The notes: generated by a model not told the origin, from the sequence alone. A stretch of 64,000 nt of DNA from VXNE01 sp965248075 (GCA_965248075.1 CBDFIL010000001.1:992001-1056000), one strand, 5' to 3'; counted from the first letter of the stretch, positions 9,127 through 19,845 are shown. Made by a program: numbers and translations.

Positions 9127-10557
9127 CTACGTCCATGACGCCTTGCCGTCCGCCGCGTGCTCCGGCGACAGCGGCTCCGGCAGGTTCCAGCGCACCCAGC
9201 GCCACTGGAACATGTCCCCGGTGGCGTCGTTCCAGCCCAGCAGCCGCGCCTGCATCTCGCGCAGAACCTCCCGGCATCCCGGCTCCTCCGCCCGGTTCAC
9301 CAGTTCCCCCGGGTCGCCTTCGAGGTCGTACAACTCGTCCACCGAATGGGGATCGTAGACGTACTTCCAGCGCTTCGTGCGCACCATGCGCTGCGACTGG
9401 TAACCCCACACTTCGCCGTGGTGTTCGCAGTAGACGGAGTCGGGCCAACCCTCGACACTCTCGCCCCGCAGCAGCGGCGCGAGGCTGCGCCCGTCGAGAC
9501 CCGCAGGCAGGTCGCCCTCCGCCCACTCCACGAACGTCGGCATCAGGTCGAGGGAGCGCGCGAAGCCTCCCACATCGCCGCCGGCCATCAGTGCCTCGGG
9601 ACCGGTCATCAGCAGCGGGATGCGGAAGATCTCTTCATACATCGTCCCCGCCTTCTCGAAATGGCCGTGGCTGCCGAGGGCGTCGCCATGGTCCGTGCAG
9701 AAAACGAACACGGTCCGCTCCGCGATGCCGATATCCTCGATGGCAGCCAGGATCTCTCCCACGCAGGCATCGACGTGGGAGACGACGCCGTAGTACGCGG
9801 CCACGACCCGGCTCCACCAATCCCACTCCCTGCCCTCGAGGTTCCACTCGCGCAGCTTGCGCAGATGGCCCGGCGGCTCGCCCGCGAAATTGTCCCGGAA
9901 ATTCGCCCAGGGCGGGATCTCCTGCGGCGCATACATCGATCCGTACGGCTGCGGCGGCAGGCACGGAAAGTGCGGCTCCAGGAGGTCGATGCGCAGGAAG
10001 AAGGGCCGCTGCTCCGCGGCGCGCTCGCGCATCATGCGGATGCCGGTGCGCGTCAGCACGGACGGCGCCGTGTCCCCCGCGTCGGTCCCGTCGATCCCGG
10101 CCACCAGTTGCCGTTCCCCGTTCCGGAAGTCCACCTCCACCTCCGATCCCGGAACCGGACGGTATTGGCGCGGCGCGGTCTCGTGGCGCTCGAAGCCGAA
10201 GTCGCAGGGGGTCAGTTCCGCGTGTACGTGCCACTTGCCGACGTAGTCCAGGGCGTATCCGGCCTGTGCGAGGAGACCCGAGAACGTCGGGGTGTCCGGT
10301 GCGAGCCCCGGACTCCACGCCGGGGCGATATGCGTGTTCAGCATCACGCCGTGGTTGTGCGGATAGAGGCCCGTCATGATCGAGGCGCGGGCCGGCGAGC
10401 ACACGGGGGACACGGTGAAGGCGTTGTCGAAACGCACCCCGCGCGCCGCGACCCCGTCCAGGTTGGGGGTGCGGCAGACCCCGTTACCGTAGCAGCCGAG
10501 CGCATCGCGCCGCAGTTGATCCGTCATGAACAGGACGATATTGGGCCGACTCTCCAC
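9127..10557 (-). CDS. Sulfatase family protein
   Basis: About 476 residues with the sulfatase fold signature. RPNIVLFMTDQLRRDALGCYG near the start provides the metal-binding Asp. SPVCSPARASIMTG holds the CxPxR motif, with Cys53 the predicted site of formylglycine conversion, which would need a maturase not seen in this window. Further metal-site pieces are GKWHV and FCTDHGDALGSHG. The GTG at 10557 is preferred, with GGTGAG about nine bases upstream; a longer start at 10617 is possible. There is no clear signal peptide, so the location may be cytoplasmic. The gene is divergent from a DMFase-like gene. The ester substrate is unknown. Confidence 0.88.
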   Translation of the reverse strand: MESRPNIVLFMTDQLRRDALGCYGNGVCRTPNLDGVAARGVRFDNAFTVSPVCSPARASIMTGLYPHNHGVMLNTHIAPAWSPGLAPDTPTFSGLLAQAGYALDYVGKWHVHAELTPCDFGFERHETAPRQYRPVPGSEVEVDFRNGERQLVAGIDGTDAGDTAPSVLTRTGIRMMRERAAEQRPFFLRIDLLEPHFPCLPPQPYGSMYAPQEIPPWANFRDNFAGEPPGHLRKLREWNLEGREWDWWSRVVAAYYGVVSHVDACVGEILAAIEDIGIAERTVFVFCTDHGDALGSHGHFEKAGTMYEEIFRIPLLMTGPEALMAGGDVGGFARSLDLMPTFVEWAEGDLPAGLDGRSLAPLLRGESVEGWPDSVYCEHHGEVWGYQSQRMVRTKRWKYVYDPHSVDELYDLEGDPGELVNRAEEPGCREVLREMQARLLGWNDATGDMFQWRWVRWNLPEPLSPEHAADGKASWT

Positions 10558-10744
10558 TCGTAGCACCTCACCGGACCACCGGCTCCGAGGGTATGCGACC
10601 TCGTGCGCCCGGTCCATGCGGGTCGCCTCCGACGCCCCCGCCGCGATGCCATATCATCCCTGTCGCCTCCAGCCAAGCCCTGCGGGCCGGGCGTTCCACG
10701 CCCCTGGGTGCGCGTTGCCTCTTCACGCCTGCGGGGAACCGTCC

Positions 10745-12805
10745 ATGCAAGCCAAGACCATCGTTTCTTACGCCGATCCGCTGTCGGTCACCGCCGGCGA
10801 CCGCCTGCGGATCATGGTGAGTTGCCACGTCGGGGACAGCTTTCGCGCCGAACTGGTCAAGCTGGTATGCGGCGACGACCGACCGCGGGGTACGGGCTTC
10901 CACGAGGAAGTGCTCGATGCCGACCTGAACGGCGTCTACCCCGCCCGCGAGCAGCCGATCCACCCGGGCTCGTACGTTCGCCTCCACGGGCTACCGGCGT
11001 TCGAGGCGCTGTCCTTCGAATGCGACTTCCTGCCCACGACGCCGGATCTCCCGCGACAGACGATCCTCTCGGGGCCCGGCGTGGTACTCGAGATTCTCGA
11101 TGAACACCTGGTGCTGACAGCGGGTGCGACGGAGATCCGTCTGAACGAGCCGGTGAGCGCCTCCCGCTGGCACCGCGTACGTGTCGCCGGGACGCCCGGC
11201 GGAACCGTGCTCTCCTGCACGACACGCGGGCTGACCCCTGCCGAAGCCGAGAGCCGGGAGTGTTCGGCCGAAGCCGCCCTTGCCCTGCGAGCGCCAGGCG
11301 GCGACTGGTACCTGGCCGCGTGCGACGGAGCCGCCGGCTTCAACGGCCGGATCGAGGCGCCGCGGTTCGCCGAGAACGGCCGGACCGTCGCCGCCTGGGA
11401 CTTCGGCCGGGACATGGCTGCCAGGACGCTCGCCGACGAGGGTGGCCGTTTCGAAGCCTCCATCCATCAGCATCCGGCCCGCGCCGTGAAGGGCGCCCGC
11501 TGGGACGGCTCCACACAACGCTGGACCGACGACCCTTCGCAGTACGCGGCAATCCACTTCCACGCCGACGACATCACGGACGCCGGCTGGGAGCCGGATC
11601 TCGAGTGGGAGGTGCCGGCCGATCTTCCGAGCGGGCTCTATGCCGTGCGCCTGACGACCGCGACCAGCGAGGACCACGCCGTCTTCTACGTGCGCCCACG
11701 GCCGGGGGCCAGGCGCGCGCCAATCCTGTTCCTCGCGTCCACCGCCACCTACCTCGCCTACGCGAACCAGTACCTTTCCTTTTCGCGTAACCGTACCGCG
11801 TCGGACGCGTATTTCCTGTCCCGTCCCGAGGTCGGCAAGTCGCTCTACGAATACCACGGCGACGGCACCGGCGTGATCTACTCCTCGCGGCGCAGACCCG
11901 TGCTCAACCTGAAGCCGCGCACGCTGATGTGGTCGTTCAACGCCGATACGAACCTGATCGCGTGGCTCGACCGGATCGGCGCCGACTACGACGTCGTCAC
12001 CGACGAAGACCTGCACAGGGAGGGGGCGGCGCTGCTGGCAGACTACGCGGTGGTCGTCACCGGTGCCCACCCGGAGTACTACTCCACGGCGATGCTCGAC
12101 GGCCTCACGGGCTACCTCGAGCGAGGCGGACGGCTCATGTACACGGGCGGCAACGGTTTCTACTGGCGCATCGCCTTCGACCCGGCCGATCCCGCCGTGA
12201 TCGAAGTGCGCCGCGCCGAGGACGGCACGCGCAGCTGGATCGCGGAACCCGGCGAGTACTACCACGCGTTCACGGGGGAGTACGGCGGCCTCTGGCGTCG
12301 GCTCGGGCGTCCACCGAACCATGTCGCGGGCGTCGGTTTCGCCGCGCAGGGGTTCGACGGCGGCACCTGGTATCGGCTACGCGAGGGTGCACTCGATCCG
12401 CGGGTCGCGTTCCTCATGGAAGGGGTCGAGAGCTCGGACATCGTCGGCAACTACGGCACCCAGGGCGGCGGTGCGGCCGGGGAGGAGATCGACCGCCACG
12501 ACCCCGCGCTCGGGTCCCCACGGCATGCCGTCGTGATCGCCTCCTCCGAGAACCACCGCCCGGGCATGCTGCGCGTCATCGAGGAACTGCACGAGTCCAG
12601 GGTCCCGGATCCCACGGATCGCGACGTGCGCGCCGACCTGGTGTTCTACGAGACGCCGGCCGGCGGCGCGGTCTTCTCCACCGGCTCGATCTCCTACGCC
12701 GGTGCGCTCTCGCACAACGACTACGACAACGACATCGCGCGCATCACCGGCAACGTGCTGGCACGGTTCGCGGACCGCACGCCGTTCGAATACCCCGAGG
12801 GCTGA
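10745..12805 (+). CDS. N,N-dimethylformamidase large-subunit-like protein
   Basis: A 686-residue protein resembling the beta (large) subunit of N,N-dimethylformamidase. The N-terminal third looks like a jelly-roll/LamG-type domain (EIRLNEPVSASRWHRVRV, AAWDFGRDM). The rest has family-typical stretches: ILFLASTATYLAYANQYL, SLYEYHGDGTG, WSFNADTNLIAWLDR and YTGGNGFYWRI. The ATG at 10745 fits because the conserved part begins right after it, though the RBS is weak (GGGGAA). No small alpha subunit was found next to it, so activity on dimethylformamide itself is doubtful; many homologues without the small subunit are uncharacterised. It is divergent from the sulfatase and convergent with the epoxide-hydrolase-like gene, only 21 bp away. 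Confidence 0.75.
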   Translation: MQAKTIVSYADPLSVTAGDRLRIMVSCHVGDSFRAELVKLVCGDDRPRGTGFHEEVLDADLNGVYPAREQPIHPGSYVRLHGLPAFEALSFECDFLPTTPDLPRQTILSGPGVVLEILDEHLVLTAGATEIRLNEPVSASRWHRVRVAGTPGGTVLSCTTRGLTPAEAESRECSAEAALALRAPGGDWYLAACDGAAGFNGRIEAPRFAENGRTVAAWDFGRDMAARTLADEGGRFEASIHQHPARAVKGARWDGSTQRWTDDPSQYAAIHFHADDITDAGWEPDLEWEVPADLPSGLYAVRLTTATSEDHAVFYVRPRPGARRAPILFLASTATYLAYANQYLSFSRNRTASDAYFLSRPEVGKSLYEYHGDGTGVIYSSRRRPVLNLKPRTLMWSFNADTNLIAWLDRIGADYDVVTDEDLHREGAALLADYAVVVTGAHPEYYSTAMLDGLTGYLERGGRLMYTGGNGFYWRIAFDPADPAVIEVRRAEDGTRSWIAEPGEYYHAFTGEYGGLWRRLGRPPNHVAGVGFAAQGFDGGTWYRLREGALDPRVAFLMEGVESSDIVGNYGTQGGGAAGEEIDRHDPALGSPRHAVVIASSENHRPGMLRVIEELHESRVPDPTDRDVRADLVFYETPAGGAVFSTGSISYAGALSHNDYDNDIARITGNVLARFADRTPFEYPEG

Positions 12806-12826
12806 GCCGGTTCGGCGGAACGCGCG

Positions 12827-13801
12827 TCAGAGACCGTTCAGGAACGAGATCAGCGCCGCGTTGGTCTCCGCCGGAGCCTCCTGCTGCGTCCAGTGGCCGA
12901 TACCCGGCAGGATCACCACGTCCGTGAGGTTCGTCACGACCTGGCGCATCGCCTCCTCGAAAGCGGGATTGCCCCGGGTCAGGTCCCGGTCGCCACTGAC
13001 GAAGAGCGCCGGCTGTTCGATCCTGCACCCCTGGAACGCAGCCCCCAGCTCCCAGTTCCGGTCCAGGTTCCGGTACCAGTTGAGCGGCCCGCGGAAGCCT
13101 TTCTTGCGGTAGGCGTCGACGAAGTAGTCGAGATCCGCCTCCGTCAGCCAAGCCGGCAGTTCCTCGCAGTCATCGAGCTGTTCGAGCATGAACGCCGAGC
13201 GGTGCGGCGGATCCGTCAGCATGCCGACGCCTCGTGACGCACCCTCCGTCCACGCGTCGCCGGAGATGCCGAACAGGAACTTGCGCATCGTCGCGCGCAG
13301 GTCGCGCTGCAGTTCGTGCTCCGCCACGCCCGGCGTCTGGAAGTAGAGGATGTAGAAGAAGCGCTCGCCGAAGTTCGCCTGCATCATGGCGGTGGGCGGC
13401 ACCGGGCCACGGTCCGACACCGGCACGGAAAGCGCCGCCACCGCCCGGAACACGTCGGGCCGCCACATGGCCGCGTTCCACGCCACCGGCGCACCCCAGT
13501 CGTGGCCGACGATCACCGCCTGCTCCTCGCCGAGGGCGGCGACGAGCCCGACGATGTCGCCCACGAGATGGAACTGCGTGTAGTGCTCGATGTCCTCGGG
13601 TGCATCCGTCTCGCCGTAACCCCGCTGATCCGGCGCCACGACGTGGTAGCCGGCCTCCGCGAGGGCAGGAAGCTGGTGGCGCCAGGAGTACCAGGACTCC
13701 GGAAAACCATGGCACAGCACGACGAGCGGGCCCTCGCCCATCTCGGCGATGTGCATGTCGATGCCGTTCGTGCGTAGCGTGCGGTGCTGGATGTCGGTCA
13801 C
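12827..13801 (-). CDS. Alpha/beta hydrolase, soluble epoxide hydrolase type
   Basis: A 324-residue protein of the alpha/beta hydrolase fold. HGFPESWYSWRHQ (residues 31-43) gives the HGxP oxyanion motif, GHDWGAPVAW gives the nucleophile Asp101 in the form typical of epoxide hydrolases, and PGIGHWTQQEAP near the end provides the catalytic His. The cap region contains WYRNLDRNWE, consistent with family tyrosines that polarise the epoxide. The GTG at 13801 is chosen because the conserved N-terminus begins there; a longer open frame upstream runs into the toxin gene. Predicted reaction: epoxide to vicinal diol; natural substrate unknown. Confidence 0.85.
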   Translation of the reverse strand: MTDIQHRTLRTNGIDMHIAEMGEGPLVVLCHGFPESWYSWRHQLPALAEAGYHVVAPDQRGYGETDAPEDIEHYTQFHLVGDIVGLVAALGEEQAVIVGHDWGAPVAWNAAMWRPDVFRAVAALSVPVSDRGPVPPTAMMQANFGERFFYILYFQTPGVAEHELQRDLRATMRKFLFGISGDAWTEGASRGVGMLTDPPHRSAFMLEQLDDCEELPAWLTEADLDYFVDAYRKKGFRGPLNWYRNLDRNWELGAAFQGCRIEQPALFVSGDRDLTRGNPAFEEAMRQVVTNLTDVVILPGIGHWTQQEAPAETNAALISFLNGL

Positions 13802-13872
13802 GGGTGAGGGCGCTCCGTCCTGGGCAAAACGGAGAATACCGCGTTGTCCGACCTGACGCGGGTTCGACCGCG

Positions 13873-14259
13873 CTACAGCAACTCGACCCGCGCCCGCAGT
13901 CCCGGCGCGCCAGCCAGCCGGCGGTCTGCAGTCACCAGCACCATGGACAGCGACTCGGCAAGGGCGACATAGGCCGCGTCGTACGCGCTCACGTTCTCCC
14001 GCAGTTGCCAAATACGCTCCAGCAAGGGGGCGTGCGCATAGCGTTCCACGTCGAGGGCACGCCAATCCTCGAGCGCCAGGGCACCGCGCTCAGCGCCCAG
14101 CCCACCGCGAGCCACGGCACGGCGTAGCACATGGGCGACTTCGATGTCGATCAGGTGCGGTGCGCAAAGAGGTTCCACCTCGCCAAGTCGCCCTGCGAGC
14201 CGCTTTCCCGACGCCGTGTTCATCAACAACTCGATCGCACTCGAGGCGTCGAGCACCAC
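13873..14259 (-). CDS. PIN-domain toxin, VapC/FitB type
   Basis: A 128-residue PIN-domain ribonuclease toxin. Conserved acidic residues are visible in VLDASSAIELL (first Asp), IDIEVAHVL (Glu), SAYDAAYVALAE (Asp) and LVTADRRL (Asp), the expected metal-binding quartet. It starts with GTG at 14259, whose G is the last base of the antitoxin TAG stop, giving a one-base overlap and tight translational coupling. Family members are Mg-dependent endoribonucleases held inactive by the partner antitoxin. Most likely a functional type II toxin-antitoxin pair with the upstream gene. Confidence 0.88.
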   Translation of the reverse strand: MVLDASSAIELLMNTASGKRLAGRLGEVEPLCAPHLIDIEVAHVLRRAVARGGLGAERGALALEDWRALDVERYAHAPLLERIWQLRENVSAYDAAYVALAESLSMVLVTADRRLAGAPGLRARVELL

Positions 14260-14495
14260 TACAAATCTCTCTCTTCCCGCGCCTCGCGCACCATGTCCGC
14301 CGCGGACGGATCCAGCGTGACCTCAGGTCGGCGACCGATCCTCTCGACCAACTCGCGGCGCCTCGACCGAGCGAGAACCTGCTCCAACTCGCGCAGGACA
14401 AAGAGAGACATCGACATGCCCTCCAGCGCCGCGCGCGCCTTGAGTTGCCGGTGCAACCCATCGGGAACGTTCCGTATCTGTATCATCGTGGTCAT
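14259..14495 (-). CDS. Ribbon-helix-helix antitoxin, FitA/VapB type
   Basis: A 78-residue protein beginning MTTMIQIRNVPDGLHRQLK, the classic FitA-like ribbon-helix-helix start, followed by helices with SLFVLRELEQVL and a C-terminal tail (AADMVREAREERDL) suited to wrap the toxin. The ATG at 14495 is chosen; 14486 is an in-frame alternative, and neither has a strong RBS. It should bind the PIN toxin encoded immediately downstream and autorepress the operon. Confidence 0.85.
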   Translation of the reverse strand: MTTMIQIRNVPDGLHRQLKARAALEGMSMSLFVLRELEQVLARSRRRELVERIGRRPEVTLDPSAADMVREAREERDL

Positions 14496-14677
14496 GTGCA
14501 AAGGATGAAAACATGCATGGCACATGTCAACCACGGAGTTCGAAGCCCGCGCCGCCGGCAACCCGGCGTAGTCAAACAGTAACGCGGAGCGGGTATCCTG
14601 CGGCGATGCCTGCGCCGTGCCACCCGCAGCGTCCCCCACCGCGGCCGCCATCTGCAAACCTTCCGCGCGGCGGCTGA

Positions 14678-15355
14678 GTGGACACCCCGCGAAAACTCGC
14701 CGCCGAGTTCGTCGGCACCCTGCTCCTCCTCGCGACCGTGGTGGGCTCCGGAATCATGGGAGAGACGCTGGCAGGCGGCAACGACGCGATTGCCCTGCTC
14801 GGCAACACCGCCGCGACGGGGGCGATCCTCGTCGTCATCATCACGGTGTTCGGGCCCATCTCGGGGGCGCACTTCAACCCGGCGGTGACGTTCGTCTTCG
14901 CCCTGCGCCGGGAGATCGGCGTCGCCCTCGCCCTGGCCTACGTGGCCGTGCAGGTGGCGGGGGGTTTCCTCGGCACGCTGCTCGCCCACGGCATGTTCGA
15001 GCTGGAACTCTTGCAGACATCGTCGAAGGAGCGTTCCGGCGGCGGTCAGTGGCTTGCGGAAGGCGTCGCGACGTTCGGTCTGCTCGCGGCCATTCTCGGG
15101 ACGCTCAAGGTGCGGCCCAACGCCGTCGCGGCCATGGTGGGGCTCTACATCATGGCCGGCTACTGGTTCACGGCATCGACGTCCTTTGCCAATCCCGCCG
15201 TGACTATCGCGCGGTCGTTCACCGACACCTTCTCCGGCATCCTGCCGCCGCACGCCCCGGCCTTCATCCTGGCGCAGTTCGTCGGCGCGGCGGTCGCGAT
15301 GCTGCTGTTCCGCTGGCTGGAGCGGCCAGGCGAACCGCCGTCGGACGACGACTGA
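14678..15355 (+). CDS. Aquaporin family (MIP) channel
   Basis: A 225-residue integral membrane protein with six predicted helices and two half-helix NPA motifs, GAHFNPAVT near residue 66 and FANPAVT near residue 170, defining the MIP family. It starts at GTG 14678 and is followed by a short acidic C-terminal tail. It would pass water or small neutral solutes, possibly arsenite, in the inner membrane; some related proteins lie in arsenic operons, but no ars gene is nearby. It is divergent from the toxin-antitoxin pair and convergent with the amidohydrolase, with a REP-like sequence between. Confidence 0.88.
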   Translation: MDTPRKLAAEFVGTLLLLATVVGSGIMGETLAGGNDAIALLGNTAATGAILVVIITVFGPISGAHFNPAVTFVFALRREIGVALALAYVAVQVAGGFLGTLLAHGMFELELLQTSSKERSGGGQWLAEGVATFGLLAAILGTLKVRPNAVAAMVGLYIMAGYWFTASTSFANPAVTIARSFTDTFSGILPPHAPAFILAQFVGAAVAMLLFRWLERPGEPPSDDD

Positions 15356-15369
15356 CGACCCCGCCGTCC

Positions 15370-15464
15370 GACGGGCAACCGTAGGGGGACGCTGGTCGTC
15401 ACCCGTCCCGAAACCGTGCAGGACACGGGGACGGGCCGCCACGAGGGCGGCCCCTACGTCTCCA
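15370..15464. repeat. Degenerate REP-like pair
   Basis: This has the same layout as the array repeat: an imperfect GGGGACG...CCCGTCCC hairpin, a spacer, then GGGCCGCC-ACGAG-GGCGGCCC ending in CCTAC. The end supplies the TAG stop codon of the amidohydrolase on the minus strand. It sits between two convergent genes and may act as a terminator. Confidence 0.6.
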
Positions 15465-16452
15465 CGCGGTATACGCGCACCGCCGTATCGTGGAAGAGTG
15501 CCGCCTTCTCCCCGTCCGAGCAGCCCGCCGCGATCTTCTTGAAGGAGTTGTAGAGCACGTGGTACGAGCAGCTCTGCCTGTCCACCGGGAAGTTGCTCTC
15601 GAACATGCAGCGGTCGGCGCCGAAGCAGTCGATCATGTGCAGGTAATAGTCGCGGGTAGCCTCGACCAGTTCGTCTGAGGTGGCCGGCGTGTCGCCCTTG
15701 TGAAAGCCGAAGCCGTTGATCGGCATGACGAGACCACCGAGCTTCGCGACCACGTTCTCGCATCTGGCGAGGTCCGCCACGTCGCTTTTCCACGCCGCGA
15801 AGATCTCCTCCCGTCGGCCCTCGTAGGGACCGATGCCGAGCGGGCCGCCGAAGTGGTCGAAGACGATGGGCTGGTCCGGAAACGCCCGCGCGAGCGCCGT
15901 CAGCTCAGGAATCTGCGGTTGGTACAGCCAGCCGTCGAACGTCAGTCCGCGCTTGCCGAGTTCCGCGAAGCCCGCCCGGAAGGCGGCGTCCGCGAGCAGA
16001 CCCTCGGTCGGATTGGTGTGCGAGTTGCGCACGTCCTCGCTCGCGTCCCATCCCGATGCGTGGCGGATGCCCCGGAACCGGGGACTCGCCGCCATGTGCG
16101 CGTCGAGCGCGTCTCCCGCTTCGGGCCGCGTCAGGTCCACGAACCCGACGATCGATGCGCACATCCGGCCCGCCCCGTAGCCGCCGCTCGCGCTCATCGC
16201 GGCGATGCCGTTCACGAACTCCGTCTCGCCGACCGGCCGCAGCGCTTCGGGACCGTCCGCGCGATACATCGACATGCACTCCATGAACACCGTGGAAACG
16301 ACGTTGTGTCCGCTGCCCGTGTCCGCGAGCAGCTCGTCGAGCAGGTACCGGTTGTCCGCGTGGTCCCACAGGTGGTGGTGCGGATCGCAGATCGGCAGGT
16401 CGGGCTCCAGAGTTTCCTCCTGCACCTGCGCCAGCCATGCGTTTCTATCCAT
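15454..16452 (-). CDS. Amidohydrolase family protein (TIM-barrel metal-dependent hydrolase)
   Basis: A 332-residue protein of the amidohydrolase 2 (L-fuconolactonase/2-pyrone-4,6-dicarboxylate lactonase-like) family. The metal motif ICDPHHHLWDH lies near residues 24-34, with IVFDHFGGP and MFESNFPVD further on supplying additional ligands. GGGAGCAAGAG lies just upstream of the ATG at 16452, deciding that start over a longer in-frame one. It is predicted to hydrolyse a lactone or decarboxylate a small acid in the cytoplasm. The stop codon TAG is embedded in a REP-like sequence. Confidence 0.85.
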   Translation of the reverse strand: MDRNAWLAQVQEETLEPDLPICDPHHHLWDHADNRYLLDELLADTGSGHNVVSTVFMECMSMYRADGPEALRPVGETEFVNGIAAMSASGGYGAGRMCASIVGFVDLTRPEAGDALDAHMAASPRFRGIRHASGWDASEDVRNSHTNPTEGLLADAAFRAGFAELGKRGLTFDGWLYQPQIPELTALARAFPDQPIVFDHFGGPLGIGPYEGRREEIFAAWKSDVADLARCENVVAKLGGLVMPINGFGFHKGDTPATSDELVEATRDYYLHMIDCFGADRCMFESNFPVDRQSCSYHVLYNSFKKIAAGCSDGEKAALFHDTAVRVYRVET

Positions 16453-16533
16453 CTCTTGCTCCCGTTTCCTTGACAGACCTGCCATCACCATCCCAGCGAC
16501 CGAAGGCGATCTCCGTGGCGCCCCTGCCAGGGA

Positions 16534-16803
16534 TCAACTCCCTGGCTTCAGCTTGCGCACGATCTCCTCGTCCTCCAGACGCTCCGCAAGCTGGAGCGCC
16601 TTGTCGAGGTCGTGACCTCCGACTACCTCACCCATCGACACCGGTTCAAGCCGATATCGCCTGCCCGCCGGCGGTACGCGAGCGCGCGCGATCCCGGCAC
16701 GTAACGTTTCGTTCACGACCGCCTTGAACGACTTGCCCGTTCGGTGGGCCTCTTCTCTGAGCTGCCTCGCCACGGGGTCGTCGATGGTCAACGTCGTGCG
16801 CAC
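16534..16803 (-). CDS. Ribbon-helix-helix antitoxin-like protein without a visible toxin
   Basis: An 89-residue protein starting MRTTLTIDDPVARQLREEAH, typical of VapB-like ribbon-helix-helix antitoxins, with a C-terminal extension (LAERLEDEEIVRKLKPGS). In normal vapBC operons a PIN toxin follows directly. Here the next gene downstream on the same strand is the amidohydrolase, so no toxin partner is visible. It may be an orphan antitoxin, a remnant, or a stand-alone regulator. Confidence 0.75.
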   Translation of the reverse strand: MRTTLTIDDPVARQLREEAHRTGKSFKAVVNETLRAGIARARVPPAGRRYRLEPVSMGEVVGGHDLDKALQLAERLEDEEIVRKLKPGS

Positions 16804-16891
16804 GAAAGGGTTCCGACGAAACGATCAGGCATCATATCAACGCAACGTTCGGCCTCAACGCGCCAACACGTGCCCCCAAGTCAGAGCTTTC

Positions 16892-17998
<1,107 letters not shown>

Positions 17999-18129
17999 TG
18001 CTTCCTCCCTCTCTCCCCAACGCCGGGCGAAGGCTCCGCCCCCGACAGGCTGATAGCGCCACCAACCCCGTCGGCCTTGCGACGGCCAAGGTCATCTCAA
18101 AGGCCGACAGACTGATAGAGTTGCGCCCC

Positions 18130-19845
18130 ATGTTCATGGGTGTCAAGGACTGGGCACGTTTCGTGCCGATCGTCGCGACCTTGCGGTCGTATCGTCGCGA
18201 CGACTTCGGTCACGACCTGGTCGCGGGACTGGTGCTCGGGGTGGTGACGGTGCCGCAGGCCGTGGCCTATGCATTCCTCGCCGGGCTGCCCGCGCAGGCA
18301 GGGCTCTATGCCTGCCTCGCGCCCATGGTGATACACGCCGTGCTCGGGTCCTCGCGTCAACTGGTCGTGGGCCCCGTCGCCATCGCCGCACTCATGGTGG
18401 CCGCGACGGTCGGCAAGTACGCCCCTGCCTACTCCGATGCCTACCTCTCGATCACCTCGATCCTGTGTCTCGAGGTGTGCATCGTGCTGTGGCTGCTGCG
18501 GCTCCTGCAGATGGGCGGCATCGTGAACCTGTTGAGCCATCCCGTCATCGCGGGTTTCGTGAACGCCGCGGCCATCCTCATCGTCGTCAGCCAGTTGCCG
18601 GCGTTCGCCGGGCTGGCCGTCGACACTGGCGGCAACCCGTTCGAGCAACTCACCCGGCTGGCGGCGTCCGTCGCCGACCTCTCGCCCGGAGCCCTCGTCA
18701 TCGGCGTCGCCAGTCTCGTCGGACTGTGGGCGGTGCGGCGTCTGGCGGGCATGGCCCTCGGCAACCGTGAGCATCCCATCGCGAAGACCGGACCCATGGT
18801 CGTCGCCATCGCGGCAACGATCTTCGTGGCTACCCTGGACCTCCCGGTCTCGACCGTTGGCTTCGTGCCCGGCGGCCTGCCGGAACTGACCCTCCCGCCC
18901 CTCGATCTCGCACTCTGGCTGAAGCTGGCGCCGGCGGCCTTCATGATCGCGCTGGTCGCGTTCGTCGAGAGTTACTCGATCGGGGCCACGTTGGCCTCCC
19001 GTCAGCGCACCCGCGTCGACGCACCGCAGGAACTCCTGGCACTCGGTGCCGCGAACCTGGGCGCCGCGGTAACCGGCGCGTACCCCGTGGCCGGCAGCTT
19101 CACGCGGTCGAGCGTCAACCATGCCGCCGGCGCACGCACGCAGCTCAGCACGCTCGTGTGTGCGGTCGCCATCGTCGTGACGCTGCTGTGGCTGACACCG
19201 CTGTTCGCGGACCTGCCTCACGCGACCCTGGCCGCCATTGTCATGGCCTCGGTGGTCGGGCTCATCGACTTCTCGATGCTGCGGGAACACTGGCGGTTCT
19301 ACCGTACGGATGTACTCGTGCACATGCTGACGCTGTTCGGCGTGCTCCTGCTCGGCGTCGGGGGCGGGCTCCTGCTCGGCGCCGGCGCCGCGGTCGCGCT
19401 GTTCCTGCGGCAGTCGAGCCGTCCCCACATTGCCGTGCTCGGCCGGCTCGGCGATTCGGCACACTTCCGCAACGTCGACCGCTACGACACCCAGACCTTC
19501 CCGCATGCGGCCGCGATTCGGGTCGATGAGAACCTCTACTTCGCCAATGCCCACGAGGTCGAGGACCGCATGCTCGAGATCGTCAACGACAACGGCGAGA
19601 CGCGACACCTCGTGCTCGTCTGCAGCGCGATCAACTTCATCGACACCACCGGCCTCGAAATGCTGCACCGGCTGAACCACACGCTCACCGAGCGCGGGGT
19701 CGCGCTGCACCTGTCGGACGTCAAGGGACCGGTACGGGATCAACTCGCGACCACGGATCTGACAGCGGAGCTGTCGGGCGAGGTGTACCTCACGACCGAC
19801 GAAGCGATGCGAGCCGTGAACGCTTCGTCCGGGAGCAGTCCCTGA
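18130..19845 (+). CDS. SulP family inorganic anion permease with STAS domain
   Basis: A 571-residue membrane protein. Residues about 20-430 hold the SulP transmembrane core, starting with the family-typical VAGLVLGVVTVPQAVAYAFLAGLP. Residues about 440-560 form a cytoplasmic STAS domain with the conserved FIDTTGLEMLHRL stretch. Family members carry sulfate, bicarbonate or dicarboxylates; substrate not evident. The ATG at 18130 is chosen, with a second ATG two codons later; the RBS is weak. It is divergent from frmA. Confidence 0.88.
   Translation: MFMGVKDWARFVPIVATLRSYRRDDFGHDLVAGLVLGVVTVPQAVAYAFLAGLPAQAGLYACLAPMVIHAVLGSSRQLVVGPVAIAALMVAATVGKYAPAYSDAYLSITSILCLEVCIVLWLLRLLQMGGIVNLLSHPVIAGFVNAAAILIVVSQLPAFAGLAVDTGGNPFEQLTRLAASVADLSPGALVIGVASLVGLWAVRRLAGMALGNREHPIAKTGPMVVAIAATIFVATLDLPVSTVGFVPGGLPELTLPPLDLALWLKLAPAAFMIALVAFVESYSIGATLASRQRTRVDAPQELLALGAANLGAAVTGAYPVAGSFTRSSVNHAAGARTQLSTLVCAVAIVVTLLWLTPLFADLPHATLAAIVMASVVGLIDFSMLREHWRFYRTDVLVHMLTLFGVLLLGVGGGLLLGAGAAVALFLRQSSRPHIAVLGRLGDSAHFRNVDRYDTQTFPHAAAIRVDENLYFANAHEVEDRMLEIVNDNGETRHLVLVCSAINFIDTTGLEMLHRLNHTLTERGVALHLSDVKGPVRDQLATTDLTAELSGEVYLTTDEAMRAVNASSGSSP

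Noticed and set aside
10745..12805. A true two-subunit dimethylformamidase
   Set aside because: No small alpha-subunit gene lies nearby, so only a DMFase-like assignment is supported.
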